Shown here piece by piece: positions 46,479 through 55,137 of a stretch of DNA of 64,000 nucleotides (position 1 is the stretch's first letter; every line of letters starts with the position of its first letter). A program made the position numbers and the translations under genes. The DNA comes from Aurantiochytrium sp. KH105. Lineage: Eukaryota; Sar; Bigyra; Thraustochytrida; Thraustochytriidae. The notes under the pieces are model-generated. The model had not been told where the DNA came from. It saw only the letters and a program-made list of their open reading frames with translations, and searched no databases. The stretch is taken from assembly GCA_003116975.1 (NCBI GenBank), contig BGKB01000028.1, positions 62,001 through 126,000 of the forward strand, given 5' to 3'.

Positions 46479-48542
46479 TTACCGATTCTCAACGTCACTC
46501 TCACGTCGACGACCGAGCAAACTCGCTAGTCGCTGGACTACCGCCCGAATCCTGTCCGTCGAAGAGACATCTTGTCCAACAATTGTGAGAGCGAACGCCA
46601 CACGGACGAGCACTTCAATAAACTCCTTGTAACTCAGATCTTCCAAGGTGGATCTTATATTCATAGAGTTCATGGAGCGCGTCGTGCCATGCCTTCCCAA
46701 AAGCTCGTTTGCAATTTCATCATCATTGCTGGCTTCGTCCATATCTTGGCCCTCTCTCCCGGAGGTTCGACCCGAAAGGGATGCAAGAATGCTCACGGAA
46801 TCATGATCCGAATACACGGACGCTGCGTCTTCGTCTTCGTTTTCCAGCTGCGAAGCCGCAAAGAGACCCCGAGCGTCCGCAAAGGTCAGTTTCGTATGCT
46901 CAAAGCCACGAAGTGTTCGCTCGAGGTCGTCAGCAACCTCGAGTGTGTATCGATCAGAGGCATGGGCGCCCTGCGTCCTTTTCACGGGTGCTGCACTTTG
47001 AGCATGCTCATCAATGACAATGTTCGCTTCTTGGAGCACCATTAAAAATGTGGTGAGATCCATCGGCTGCCCTTGACGTGAGGTGGTTCGAAGAAGCGAA
47101 CTTGCGCTGCTTCGACGCTTCGACGAGGCCCTGCGAGAGGATGCGCGTCGCACGCCTCGCATGCCCGTGTACTTGTTGTAAACGCGGTGCAGTGAAGCGT
47201 GATACTGCACAAAAATGCGCAAGACATGCTCACTCTCGAGAGCACGACGCACAGCTCGTGAGTGCGTCCGCTGCTCGAGGAAAGGAGCCACGGACTTATT
47301 AATGAGCTCGTCGAGACGGTGCGCGGGACCGCGTGTAAGAGCGCCGAGCTCGGTAATCTGTCCATGTCGAGCGTTGTGCAGCTTGTGGAGATCCTCTGAG
47401 AGGAGGACGCGTGTGAGCGCTTCGAGGAATTGGACGCGTGTGAGTTGCATATCCCCTATGTGGAGCAGGCGAGCTCCAGCAGATGGTAAGGAAGGTTTGG
47501 CAGCGTCCGGTCCGCCGGCCGTCAGCATAGGCAAAAGCATTCGCTGAACAAGATCAGCATCCTGGGGCTCGCAGATTTGTGCGTCCTGCAGAAGACACAT
47601 GAACTCTGCAAAGCTGAGAGCGCAGTGGCTGTCATGTCCCATCCCACTATAGAGCTTGAAGGCATCACGAAGCGCCCGATAATGGAGCAAGAGCGTTTTC
47701 CGAACGGCTGCGAGCTCCACGCGGTCGTACTGAAGGGCCCTTTCTAACGTCGATCGGAGACGCTGCCAGTCTTGGCTTGCAGTGGACCCAAGGTCCTCTT
47801 CAGGCGAGAAAAAGTGGAGCTCATCGGTGGCTTGGAGCCCGAGGGCCTTAAGAAAGTCTGCTTGGCTCTCTTGAAGCAGGTTCTCGTGCAAATCTCGAAG
47901 ACGTGAGACTTCCCTGGCTGCTTTGGCTTCCTCAATATCTCGCAGGCGTTGCTGCGCGGCAGGGCTTTTCCCAAAAGCGAGATCTTGCCAATGGGGATTT
48001 CCTACTTGTGGATTGCCTCCAGGGGAGCATCCAATCTCCGCTGCAAGAACTACGCGGATGCGTAAAACAAATCGCTGGGCACTCTCTTCAGGGGCTGCGG
48101 CTGTAGCAGCCTGCTCTCTGACTTTTTTCACGAGGTCTTTCACACGTACGTCGGGGTCGACGAGCTCCCCACGGTGTAAGACACCGGCAGGCCGGAGAGG
48201 CCCGCGCGCAGCCAGTCGCCTTGCGACGAGATCCACGCCTGGGCTCTTTGTTGCTTCATGCAGCCGCTCGGCCGCCGTCAAAGCGAGCCATTTTGCCGTC
48301 TGCCGACCTTTGCCACACCTGATCTCGAGACGATAAACGACCTTGGCGGCTTGCCAGTAAAAGTCGCTGCGACTAGACGTCTTTTGCTCGTCCTCGCCGA
48401 CGTGCTCCGCATATTTACCCTCACCATGAAGGTCTTCCACGTTCTCGGCCTCGTCGAATTTGCGTTCGGGAAAATGCACTTCCGTGCCCCAGCTGTCTGC
48501 ATGCTTTGCACTCTGCAGCACGACCTCAACGTCGACCTTCAT
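46479..48542 (-). CDS. EF-hand-like repeat protein of unknown function
   Basis: The product is 687 residues from the ATG at 48542 (the frame opens at a GTG at 48569). The N-terminal 230 residues are mixed and basic. The rest holds repeated EF-hand-like helical units without clear calcium loops. About 290-320 reads LRDAFKLYSGMG then LSFAEFMCLLQDAQI. About 367-387 reads RVQFLEALTRVLL. About 450-515 reads LHRVYNKYTGMRG then DLTTFLMVLQEANIV. About 631-650 reads LSYKEFIEVLVRVAF. A Ser/Arg-rich patch lies near 460-490. The pattern of FxxFLxxLQxA alternating with FIExLxRVA looks like protist flagellar or cytoskeletal EF-hand proteins, but I recognise no named family. Confidence 0.6.
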   Translation of the reverse strand: MKVDVEVVLQSAKHADSWGTEVHFPERKFDEAENVEDLHGEGKYAEHVGEDEQKTSSRSDFYWQAAKVVYRLEIRCGKGRQTAKWLALTAAERLHEATKSPGVDLVARRLAARGPLRPAGVLHRGELVDPDVRVKDLVKKVREQAATAAAPEESAQRFVLRIRVVLAAEIGCSPGGNPQVGNPHWQDLAFGKSPAAQQRLRDIEEAKAAREVSRLRDLHENLLQESQADFLKALGLQATDELHFFSPEEDLGSTASQDWQRLRSTLERALQYDRVELAAVRKTLLLHYRALRDAFKLYSGMGHDSHCALSFAEFMCLLQDAQICEPQDADLVQRMLLPMLTAGGPDAAKPSLPSAGARLLHIGDMQLTRVQFLEALTRVLLSEDLHKLHNARHGQITELGALTRGPAHRLDELINKSVAPFLEQRTHSRAVRRALESEHVLRIFVQYHASLHRVYNKYTGMRGVRRASSRRASSKRRSSASSLLRTTSRQGQPMDLTTFLMVLQEANIVIDEHAQSAAPVKRTQGAHASDRYTLEVADDLERTLRGFEHTKLTFADARGLFAASQLENEDEDAASVYSDHDSVSILASLSGRTSGREGQDMDEASNDDEIANELLGRHGTTRSMNSMNIRSTLEDLSYKEFIEVLVRVAFALTIVGQDVSSTDRIRAVVQRLASLLGRRRESDVENR

Positions 48543-48924
48543 CGGCCGTCGCGCGTCTCGTCTTGGCACCGCCTGTCGTGCAATTTACAATATTGGCGCG
48601 AAGCGCTGCTCTTTGATTGAATGAATGAAAGATCTCTGACGCGAGCGCAAGGAGGAGGAAAACGCATCATCCGCGCTGCGGTACACACCTGCAATTTAGT
48701 AAGGTCCCGTAATTCCGGATCAGTGCTTTTGCTTATCGCGGTTTCCGGGATGTTCTCATCTTCAGCCCGCCGCTCATCAGCGTTGCTGCGGCAACAGTCC
48801 AATCGAAGAAACTGAAGTCAGTCACAGTCTGTCAATCGCTGGAGAAGACGAGAGAGAGAAGAGGGAGCGAGAGAGCGAGGCACGAGATCCTCGCGAGACG
48901 TCCGTGCAAAGGGCTTCGTGAGAT
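48543..48924. other. Shared divergent upstream region
   Basis: Head-to-head spacer between the EF-hand-like gene and the acyltransferase gene, with a GA-rich stretch near 48,845-48,880. No gene is supported. Confidence 0.55.
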
Positions 48925-50055
48925 ATGCCGGAACTGGAAAAGTACTATGTGCTAGACCTGTGGCGAGTGCCGCGCGAGCTGCTCGCATCGAAGCTGCCCG
49001 TGTCCGAGTCGGACCCTGACGAGACGCGCAGAAAACTCGAGGACGAAGCGAATGAGCTCCTGCTTCGCGAATACGTGGTGGCGCACGAAGGCCCGTTTCC
49101 TGACGACGCACTCACGGAGAAGGCGTCCATTTCGGCTGGAGAGCAGGCTTTGGTGCTTTTTGCGCTCTTGGTCACTCTTGGGGGGCCACTCTTTTGGTTT
49201 ACTTTGGGCCTTGTTTTCGCAATAGGCGCGACGTGGCAGACATTTGGGTTTTATGTGCTTGCAACGCTCGTGCTGGCGATGCACCCGCTGCCTTCGTCAG
49301 TGCCGGCACTATGGACGTCAAAGCTCATCAACGCCATGTACAAATACTTTTCATACCGTTTTGTGTGGAAAGGGAATACCCGCCAAGTGCTGCGAGCAGA
49401 AAGTCAGTACCTCGGATCTGGCGTCCCGCACGGGGTCATGCCATTTGCGAATTTACTTGCGATTCCAGCGACGAATTCGGTGCTCTATCGCGGATGCAAC
49501 TTTTGGGGCGCCCCGGCCTCGGTGGTCTATCGAACGCCGTTCCTGAGGTACTTGTGGATGCTTCAATGTTGCGATGTGGGTCGTGAGTCCATCGTGCGCG
49601 AGCTCGCCAAAGGTCACTCTGTTGGTCTCGTTGGCGACGGGATTGCAGGGATCTTTCAGTCAAATCATGAAGATGAAGTGGTTGCTCTGAAACACAGAAA
49701 GGGTTTGGCAAAGCTCGCGCTTCGTACTGGGACTTCAGTCTTGCCTTGTTACTCGTTAGGGAACACGGCTGCCTTTTCAGCCTGGTTTGACCGATTTGGT
49801 ATCATGGAGTGGCTCTCACGCAAGGCTCAAGCGTCGATTTTTCTTTACTGGGGCCGCTTCGGACTACCGATTCCTCATCGAGTCAATATCACCATGATCG
49901 TAGGTGATCTTATCAAGGTGGACAAAGCTACGGAGCAGCCAACGACCGCGCAGGTCGACGCTCTGCACGAGGAGATTCTTGCAGGTTTCCAGACGGCCTT
50001 TGACTCCCACAAGTCTGCTCTTGGATGGGGCGCGCGGAAGCTACGCTTTGTATAA
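48925..50055 (+). CDS. DGAT2/MOGAT-family acyltransferase
   Basis: The product is 376 residues. DGAT2-type enzymes in the endoplasmic reticulum membrane esterify diacylglycerol, monoacylglycerol or long-chain alcohols with acyl-CoA, making storage lipid. Membrane helices lie at about 73-120 (ALVLFALLVTLGGPLFWFTL, FGFYVLATLVLAM). The catalytic block reads GVPHGVMPFAN (V167-P168-H169-G170) where the family has HPHG: the first His is Val, the second is kept. Further marks are LVGDGIAGIFQS (in place of the usual GG-x-x-E loop), RKGLAKLALRTGTSVLPCYSLG and the end IVGDLIKVDK. Oil-rich protists often carry several paralogues. This one is divergent, and its acyl acceptor cannot be told from sequence. 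Confidence 0.85.
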   Translation: MPELEKYYVLDLWRVPRELLASKLPVSESDPDETRRKLEDEANELLLREYVVAHEGPFPDDALTEKASISAGEQALVLFALLVTLGGPLFWFTLGLVFAIGATWQTFGFYVLATLVLAMHPLPSSVPALWTSKLINAMYKYFSYRFVWKGNTRQVLRAESQYLGSGVPHGVMPFANLLAIPATNSVLYRGCNFWGAPASVVYRTPFLRYLWMLQCCDVGRESIVRELAKGHSVGLVGDGIAGIFQSNHEDEVVALKHRKGLAKLALRTGTSVLPCYSLGNTAAFSAWFDRFGIMEWLSRKAQASIFLYWGRFGLPIPHRVNITMIVGDLIKVDKATEQPTTAQVDALHEEILAGFQTAFDSHKSALGWGARKLRFV

Positions 50056-50869
50056 GTATACTATCCCATGTGCCGTGCGTGATGACATCTCTTCCAACCT
50101 CTTGTATTCTTGCCATCCGTGCGGTCCACGCCACTCTCCCTTCCTATCTTGATCCCATTCCCATTCCCACTCCCCCCCAAATCAAGCAAGCAAGCGCACG
50201 GGAGCCTGCCTCAGCTCTTCCGCACCCTTCGTCTCTCCACCCCGCCGGCACAAAAGCGCCGCGGTCCCGCTGCCAGGCGGCACGTTTGTGGGGCCGGCCG
50301 CGGGAGGCGCAGCCGCGGCAGCAGAACTTCAAGGCGCTTGAAGTAGCCGGCCGGGGCGCGCTCAGGTGGCCGCGCTGGAGCCGCGCACGCCGCGCCAGAC
50401 CGGCCGGCCCGGGCGCGCGAGGCCGGGAGCGCACGCGGCCCGCCCGGCAGCCTGCTCGCCGCGGCCCCAGCCGTGCGCGGCCCGGCGAGGCGGTCGTCCA
50501 GCGTGCGAGAAATCGAGAGAGCGAGAGAGCGAACCGACGTGGCGAGCTCGACGCAACGCGCGACGCAACGCGCGACGCGCAGCAGGCGGCGGCCCCGCGA
50601 GGCGAGGCGGCCTGCGCGCACGCAGCGGCGAGCCGCGGGGAGCTCGGCCGCGCGTCCGAGCACGCAACTGAAGCGCGCATATTCGAAGCGCACATTTGAA
50701 ACGCGCATTTGAAACGCGGCGGCAAGTGAGAACGCGCCGTTGAGCACGATAGACGAAGAGAGAGGCGCGGCTTGCTCGCGCTCACCGCTTGCTCGCACTC
50801 ACCGCTTGCTCGCGCTCACCGCTTGCTCGCGCTCACGGCTCGCTCGCACGAGGTGCTGTTGCAGGCACG
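50056..50869. other. GC-rich upstream region of the SAM-START gene
   Basis: Very GC-rich with CGCGAC/GCAACG repeats (about 50,548-50,580), then a 17-base tandem repeat ending 31 bases before the ATG. Overlapping frames on both strands are low-complexity and rejected. Confidence 0.55.
50771..50838 (+). repeat. 17-base tandem repeat, four copies, next to the start codon
   Basis: Copies of cttgctcgcgctcaccg at 50771-50787, 50788-50804, 50805-50821 and 50822-50838, differing by one base or none. It lies in the leader, 31 bases before the ATG at 50870. Confidence 0.92.
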
Positions 50870-53800
50870 ATGGACACCTACACCCAAACGTTCCTGCAGG
50901 ATCGCGACCTGGACAGGTTCGAGAACCCCCTGGCCCGCATGGGCGTCAAGTCCATTGATGAGATGGCGCTGCTCACGGAGCAAGATCTCGAATCTATCGG
51001 AATGAACGTCATCGACCGCCGCAAGCTGCAGCATGGCATCGCAGAGCTGTCGGCGAGCAACGGCGATGGCAGCAATGGTATCGATGCGAGTCTGGGAAGC
51101 GCTTCGCCGGGAAGCCTCCAGGCGTGGGACAGCGCCAGCTCGTCAAGCCAGGAGACAGGCAAAAAGACACGCAAGAGTTTTAGCATCTTTCGATTCAGAA
51201 GGAAGGCCGAGGCCGAAACGGAGAGCTGCGGCAGCGGAGAAATGAATCGCAGCAGCAAGAGCGCCGACGGCAATGGGGCACGTCGCGTAAGCGCACCGAG
51301 CTCGAGCGGACTCTTGGGGTCAGCGAGTAGCGGCGGCGGGTACAACAATGGTGGCCAACTGCAAGACACGCGGTTTGAGACTCAAACGCACCTCGGCTTG
51401 AACATCTCCGTCCAGCGCCAGCGCGAATGGGACTTTCAACAAGCTCTCGAGGCGGAGAACAACCACATGGCCGTGCTTGCCATGAACCGGGGCTACATTG
51501 ATTGGCGGCGCGCACCCAAGTCTGCGTACGGGGCAAGCACGCATAACACGAATCAGGGAAGCCAATACTTTGTGGGGACACATAAGGTGCTGTCACCGGT
51601 GACTCGCGAGGAAGTCGAAGTCCCGGCAGTACGCGCAACGGCAAAGGTGCGCGGTTCTCTGCACGAAGTCATGGGTCTGCTTTTAATGTACGATAGCCAG
51701 ACGCTGAGGCGCCGAATGTCAGTACTTGACGGCACGTTTTTGTATGGGCAGGTCCTGCGCGTTGTGTCGCCACGGAGTGCGGATGGGAAAAGTGTGGCCT
51801 ATGTGTACCCGTCGATGCCCTTGTGTACCATCACGCGCAACTGTCATCAATTCCCTGAGCAAAAGTCTGTGCGTGATTTTGTTGTTCGTAATCACTATGG
51901 GTACCATAATGAGGCTGGTGCCACGGTGGGCGTTTGTGCAATGGTGTCGGTGGACGAGCATGTTGGGGAAAGCAACTCGTCCCTTGACAGCGCACCAGTG
52001 CGAGGACGCGTATTCGAGGGCTCCGGCATCATTGTGACGCCGAGCCACGCAAATACTTGTGAAGTCACTTTTGTTCTCATCGCGACTCTGAATGAGTCTA
52101 CCTCTCGAACCGCAGGCCGACGTCGTTTGGCAAAAGGCGCGAATTCCGGGGCAAGTCAACTCGAGGCCGCTGCGTCTTTGGTGGACAGCATTCGTGTTTT
52201 TGTGGAGCGCCAACGAGCTTTGCGCGGCGACGCTTGGTGCAAGGGCGATATTCAGGCTGCCCTGCCTAACCACGATCATGGGAATGACCCCATGCGCAAA
52301 ACAAGTGCTGCGGCCATGAAGCGTCTGGTGACAGAAGAGGAGGCTCAAAATATGCAATCATCTCATGAACCGTCATTGCCGCACCTTCCCCCGCGCTCGG
52401 CGTCTGTCAGTGCTGCCGCAGCAGGTCCCGTATCCCCCAAAGACGACCCTTCGCCGTCGCCGTCGCCGTTGTCGCCGCCATTGCCGCCGCCTCGCACCGA
52501 TTTAAGGGTTCAAGCGCCTCCGCAAGAGTCCTCTCAAGAGGTCCTTCCCGAAATGGAGGACTGCTCCGAGGATGGCCCGCCGCCATTAGAGCCCCTTGTG
52601 TCGCCACGCGTGGCCGGTTCCGATGCTGATGCCGTAAAGGACAATGACACCGACGACGAGAACGCGGACAGCGCCTCACAGGAAGTGAGTAGTGCAGTCA
52701 GCGGCGGGCGATCAACACCAGAGGCCACGAACGAGTCAGAGGCCATGCGACTTATGAAGGAAGAGCTGGCTGAGGCGAAACGCCGGCTTCAAGAATTGCA
52801 AAAGATCAAGGACGAGGAGAGAGAGAAGCATTTGGCTGACATGGAAAAGAGAATGGTGAGCAATCGCAATCTTCGCGATAATTTGGAGAAGCGCAAATTT
52901 TCGACAATGCCGTCGCCTGGGGAGAAGGGTAAAGATTTTACAACGACAGCTGATGAAGAGCTGCGCGCAGAGATGGAGCGTTTGCGCAACCGCCTCTCCA
53001 AGATTCGGCCATTTCTGCCGGCGAATATTGACGAGGATGATCTCGATCTTACCCTTGAAGAAGCCGAGCGCAGAATGCGCGACGCTGTGCAAAAGATCAT
53101 GAACTCCGAAGACGAAAAGGACCAATTTGAGGCCCAGAATCAGTTTGAAAAGTACGATGAGATCGTGCGGAATCATCCAGACTACAAGCTTCGCGAAATC
53201 GAAAAATGGCGCAAATGGGAGGAAGATGAAAAGCCCAAGAACGAAGCGGCTCTCGAGGAAATGAAAAACATCATCAAACCCGAGTACTTCAACATGTCCA
53301 AGGACCAGCTCATCGCCAAGGGCATCAAGCCCAAGCTTGCTCAGCGAATTCATGCGCAAAAGGTGCTGCGCCTGCTCTATCTTACACCAGAAGAGATCGC
53401 CAAGATTCACTATGGTGACTTTACGAACAAGTACAATCCTTCGGGTCTCGACATCATCGAGCAGCGCGCCGTGTACATTGCGAGCCCGGAAGAGTTTGCG
53501 AATGATCCGACGGGGGACAAGGCCAAGTGGCGCGTGAACATCAAGGAAAAGCTGGCCGAGCTCATTACCAAAGAAGGAAAGAACTCCTTGCGTCCCGACG
53601 AGAAACGGCATTCCGCATATCTCGCTGACAAGCCAAAGCCCGCGCCCGGTGCTTCAAACGGTTCTGCTCCTCGAGGTTTGCCTGGTGCACGCCGGGGAGG
53701 CGCGCTTGCAGGACGCGGGGCTGCACTGAACGCTCTCTTCGGTGCGGGCGGCCCGCGAGGTCCGCCTCGTGGGCCTCGAGGCCCGGGAGGTGATGAGAAT

Positions 53801-55024
53801 CCCGCTGCCAAGCTATTTGGTGCTGGTGGTCCACGTGGACCTCCCGGTGGTGCTGGCGGCGCCGCCGAAGACAACCCCGTAGCTAAATTGTTTGGCTCTG
53901 GCGGTCCACGTGGACCTCCTCGTGGGCCTCCGGGTGGGGAAGACAACCCTGTGGCCAAACTGTTTGGCTCTGGCGGTCCACGTGGGCCACCTCGTGGGCG
54001 TCCGGGTGGTGAAGACAACCCTGTAGTCAAATTGTTTGGCTCCGGCGGTCCACGCGGACCGCCTCGTGGACCTCCGGGTGGTGACGATAACCCTGTGGCC
54101 AAATTATTCGGCTCCGGCGGTCCACGCGGACCGCCTCGTGGACCTCCGGGTGGTGAAGATAACCCTGTGGCCAAATTATTCGGCTCTGGCGGTCCACGCG
54201 GACCGCCTCGTGGACCTGCAGGTAGTGGCGGCGGTGCCGCCGAAGACAATCCTGTGGCCAAATTATTTGGTGCGGGTGGGCCTCGTGGGCTTCCTTCCAA
54301 GACCGGAGAGGCCGCCAATCCCGTGGGAGAGCCTGCTGGCGGCCTGGCGGGCGCGTCGACGACGACTTCACAGCGAAAACTTGCTTCGGACGCCGAGATC
54401 CGAAAGTCGCTTGAGCGTTCATTCTCGTCAAAGTTTGGGAGCAGGTCAAATGAAGAAGTGCAAGAGAAAGTAAACGAGCCTGACACCAATAGAACCGAGA
54501 ACGAGACAGCGGCAAAATTAGAACCCGCTTCGACTGGCGATGCTGAGAAAGCACCAGCGACTTCTGCGCCTCCTACGCCTCCCGCGCCTTCTGCAACTCC
54601 TACGCCTCCCGGGCTTCCTGCTACCCTCGCTGCTGCAAGTGAGGCGCCCACTCGAATCGTCGAAAAGGAGCCTCCGACGTCGTCGACGAAAGATCCGTCT
54701 ACAGGAGCAGGAGCGGCAACAGCGCTGAAAGACGAAACTGCAAAGGCTGGAAGCGAGTCGACACACGGCCCCCAAAGCGAAGCGACGCCGGCTGCCAAGG
54801 CGGAGGCTGCGACGAGTCAATCCTCTCGGCCATCTTTGTCGCCCAAGTCACCGGAAGGAACCCATGACGAGCTTATGGACCTGCTTCATGCCTCTTTCCG
54901 AGATGGCCCGGGTAAATCAGCGTCAAGAAACTCTGCGGGGTCTTCTTCCCTGAAAAAGGACGACGAGGCCTGGAAAAAGTCTCTGGCTAGCAGCCTCGAC
55001 TCAAAATTTGCCGCCAAGAAGTAA
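50870..55024 (+). CDS. SAM-START domain protein with PRGPP tandem repeats
   Basis: The product is 1,384 residues. A sterile-alpha-motif domain opens it (about 5-60: RFENPLARMGVKSIDEMALL, IGMNVIDRRKLQHGI). A START-like lipid-binding domain follows (about 177-443: GSLHEVMGLLLMYDSQTLRR, FVVRNHYGYHNEAG). A Pro/Ser linker and a coiled coil lie at about 623-713. A conserved helical block (about 753-923) reads RNHPDYKLREIEKWRKWEE and IAKGIKPKLAQRIHAQKV. Then come eight 24-residue repeats (about 957-1140) of type NPVAKLFGSGGPRGPPRG. The end holds two related helices, IRKSLERSFSSKFG and WKKSLASSLDSKFA. SAM plus START suggests a membrane-recruited scaffold. Pro-rich repeats beside short basic helices recall actin-nucleation promoters (inference). 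Upstream frame from a TTG at 50789 is the tandem repeat. Confidence 0.75.
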   Translation: MDTYTQTFLQDRDLDRFENPLARMGVKSIDEMALLTEQDLESIGMNVIDRRKLQHGIAELSASNGDGSNGIDASLGSASPGSLQAWDSASSSSQETGKKTRKSFSIFRFRRKAEAETESCGSGEMNRSSKSADGNGARRVSAPSSSGLLGSASSGGGYNNGGQLQDTRFETQTHLGLNISVQRQREWDFQQALEAENNHMAVLAMNRGYIDWRRAPKSAYGASTHNTNQGSQYFVGTHKVLSPVTREEVEVPAVRATAKVRGSLHEVMGLLLMYDSQTLRRRMSVLDGTFLYGQVLRVVSPRSADGKSVAYVYPSMPLCTITRNCHQFPEQKSVRDFVVRNHYGYHNEAGATVGVCAMVSVDEHVGESNSSLDSAPVRGRVFEGSGIIVTPSHANTCEVTFVLIATLNESTSRTAGRRRLAKGANSGASQLEAAASLVDSIRVFVERQRALRGDAWCKGDIQAALPNHDHGNDPMRKTSAAAMKRLVTEEEAQNMQSSHEPSLPHLPPRSASVSAAAAGPVSPKDDPSPSPSPLSPPLPPPRTDLRVQAPPQESSQEVLPEMEDCSEDGPPPLEPLVSPRVAGSDADAVKDNDTDDENADSASQEVSSAVSGGRSTPEATNESEAMRLMKEELAEAKRRLQELQKIKDEEREKHLADMEKRMVSNRNLRDNLEKRKFSTMPSPGEKGKDFTTTADEELRAEMERLRNRLSKIRPFLPANIDEDDLDLTLEEAERRMRDAVQKIMNSEDEKDQFEAQNQFEKYDEIVRNHPDYKLREIEKWRKWEEDEKPKNEAALEEMKNIIKPEYFNMSKDQLIAKGIKPKLAQRIHAQKVLRLLYLTPEEIAKIHYGDFTNKYNPSGLDIIEQRAVYIASPEEFANDPTGDKAKWRVNIKEKLAELITKEGKNSLRPDEKRHSAYLADKPKPAPGASNGSAPRGLPGARRGGALAGRGAALNALFGAGGPRGPPRGPRGPGGDENPAAKLFGAGGPRGPPGGAGGAAEDNPVAKLFGSGGPRGPPRGPPGGEDNPVAKLFGSGGPRGPPRGRPGGEDNPVVKLFGSGGPRGPPRGPPGGDDNPVAKLFGSGGPRGPPRGPPGGEDNPVAKLFGSGGPRGPPRGPAGSGGGAAEDNPVAKLFGAGGPRGLPSKTGEAANPVGEPAGGLAGASTTTSQRKLASDAEIRKSLERSFSSKFGSRSNEEVQEKVNEPDTNRTENETAAKLEPASTGDAEKAPATSAPPTPPAPSATPTPPGLPATLAAASEAPTRIVEKEPPTSSTKDPSTGAGAATALKDETAKAGSESTHGPQSEATPAAKAEAATSQSSRPSLSPKSPEGTHDELMDLLHASFRDGPGKSASRNSAGSSSLKKDDEAWKKSLASSLDSKFAAKK
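53742..54294 (+). repeat. Coding minisatellite, 72-base unit
   Basis: About eight units encode LFG[A/S]GGPRGPPRG-type repeats. Central units are nearly identical at the DNA level, a sign of recent unequal exchange; outer units have diverged. Confidence 0.9.
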
Positions 55025-55137
55025 ACAATTTCGCCAGGCCAAGTTCTCGCGAATCAAAAAAAAGAAAGGTCTACCAATTTTTTTTTAGACGATATTCACC
55101 AAACCTGGTTGGAGCGCATGATCTCCTTGAAGGCTCA

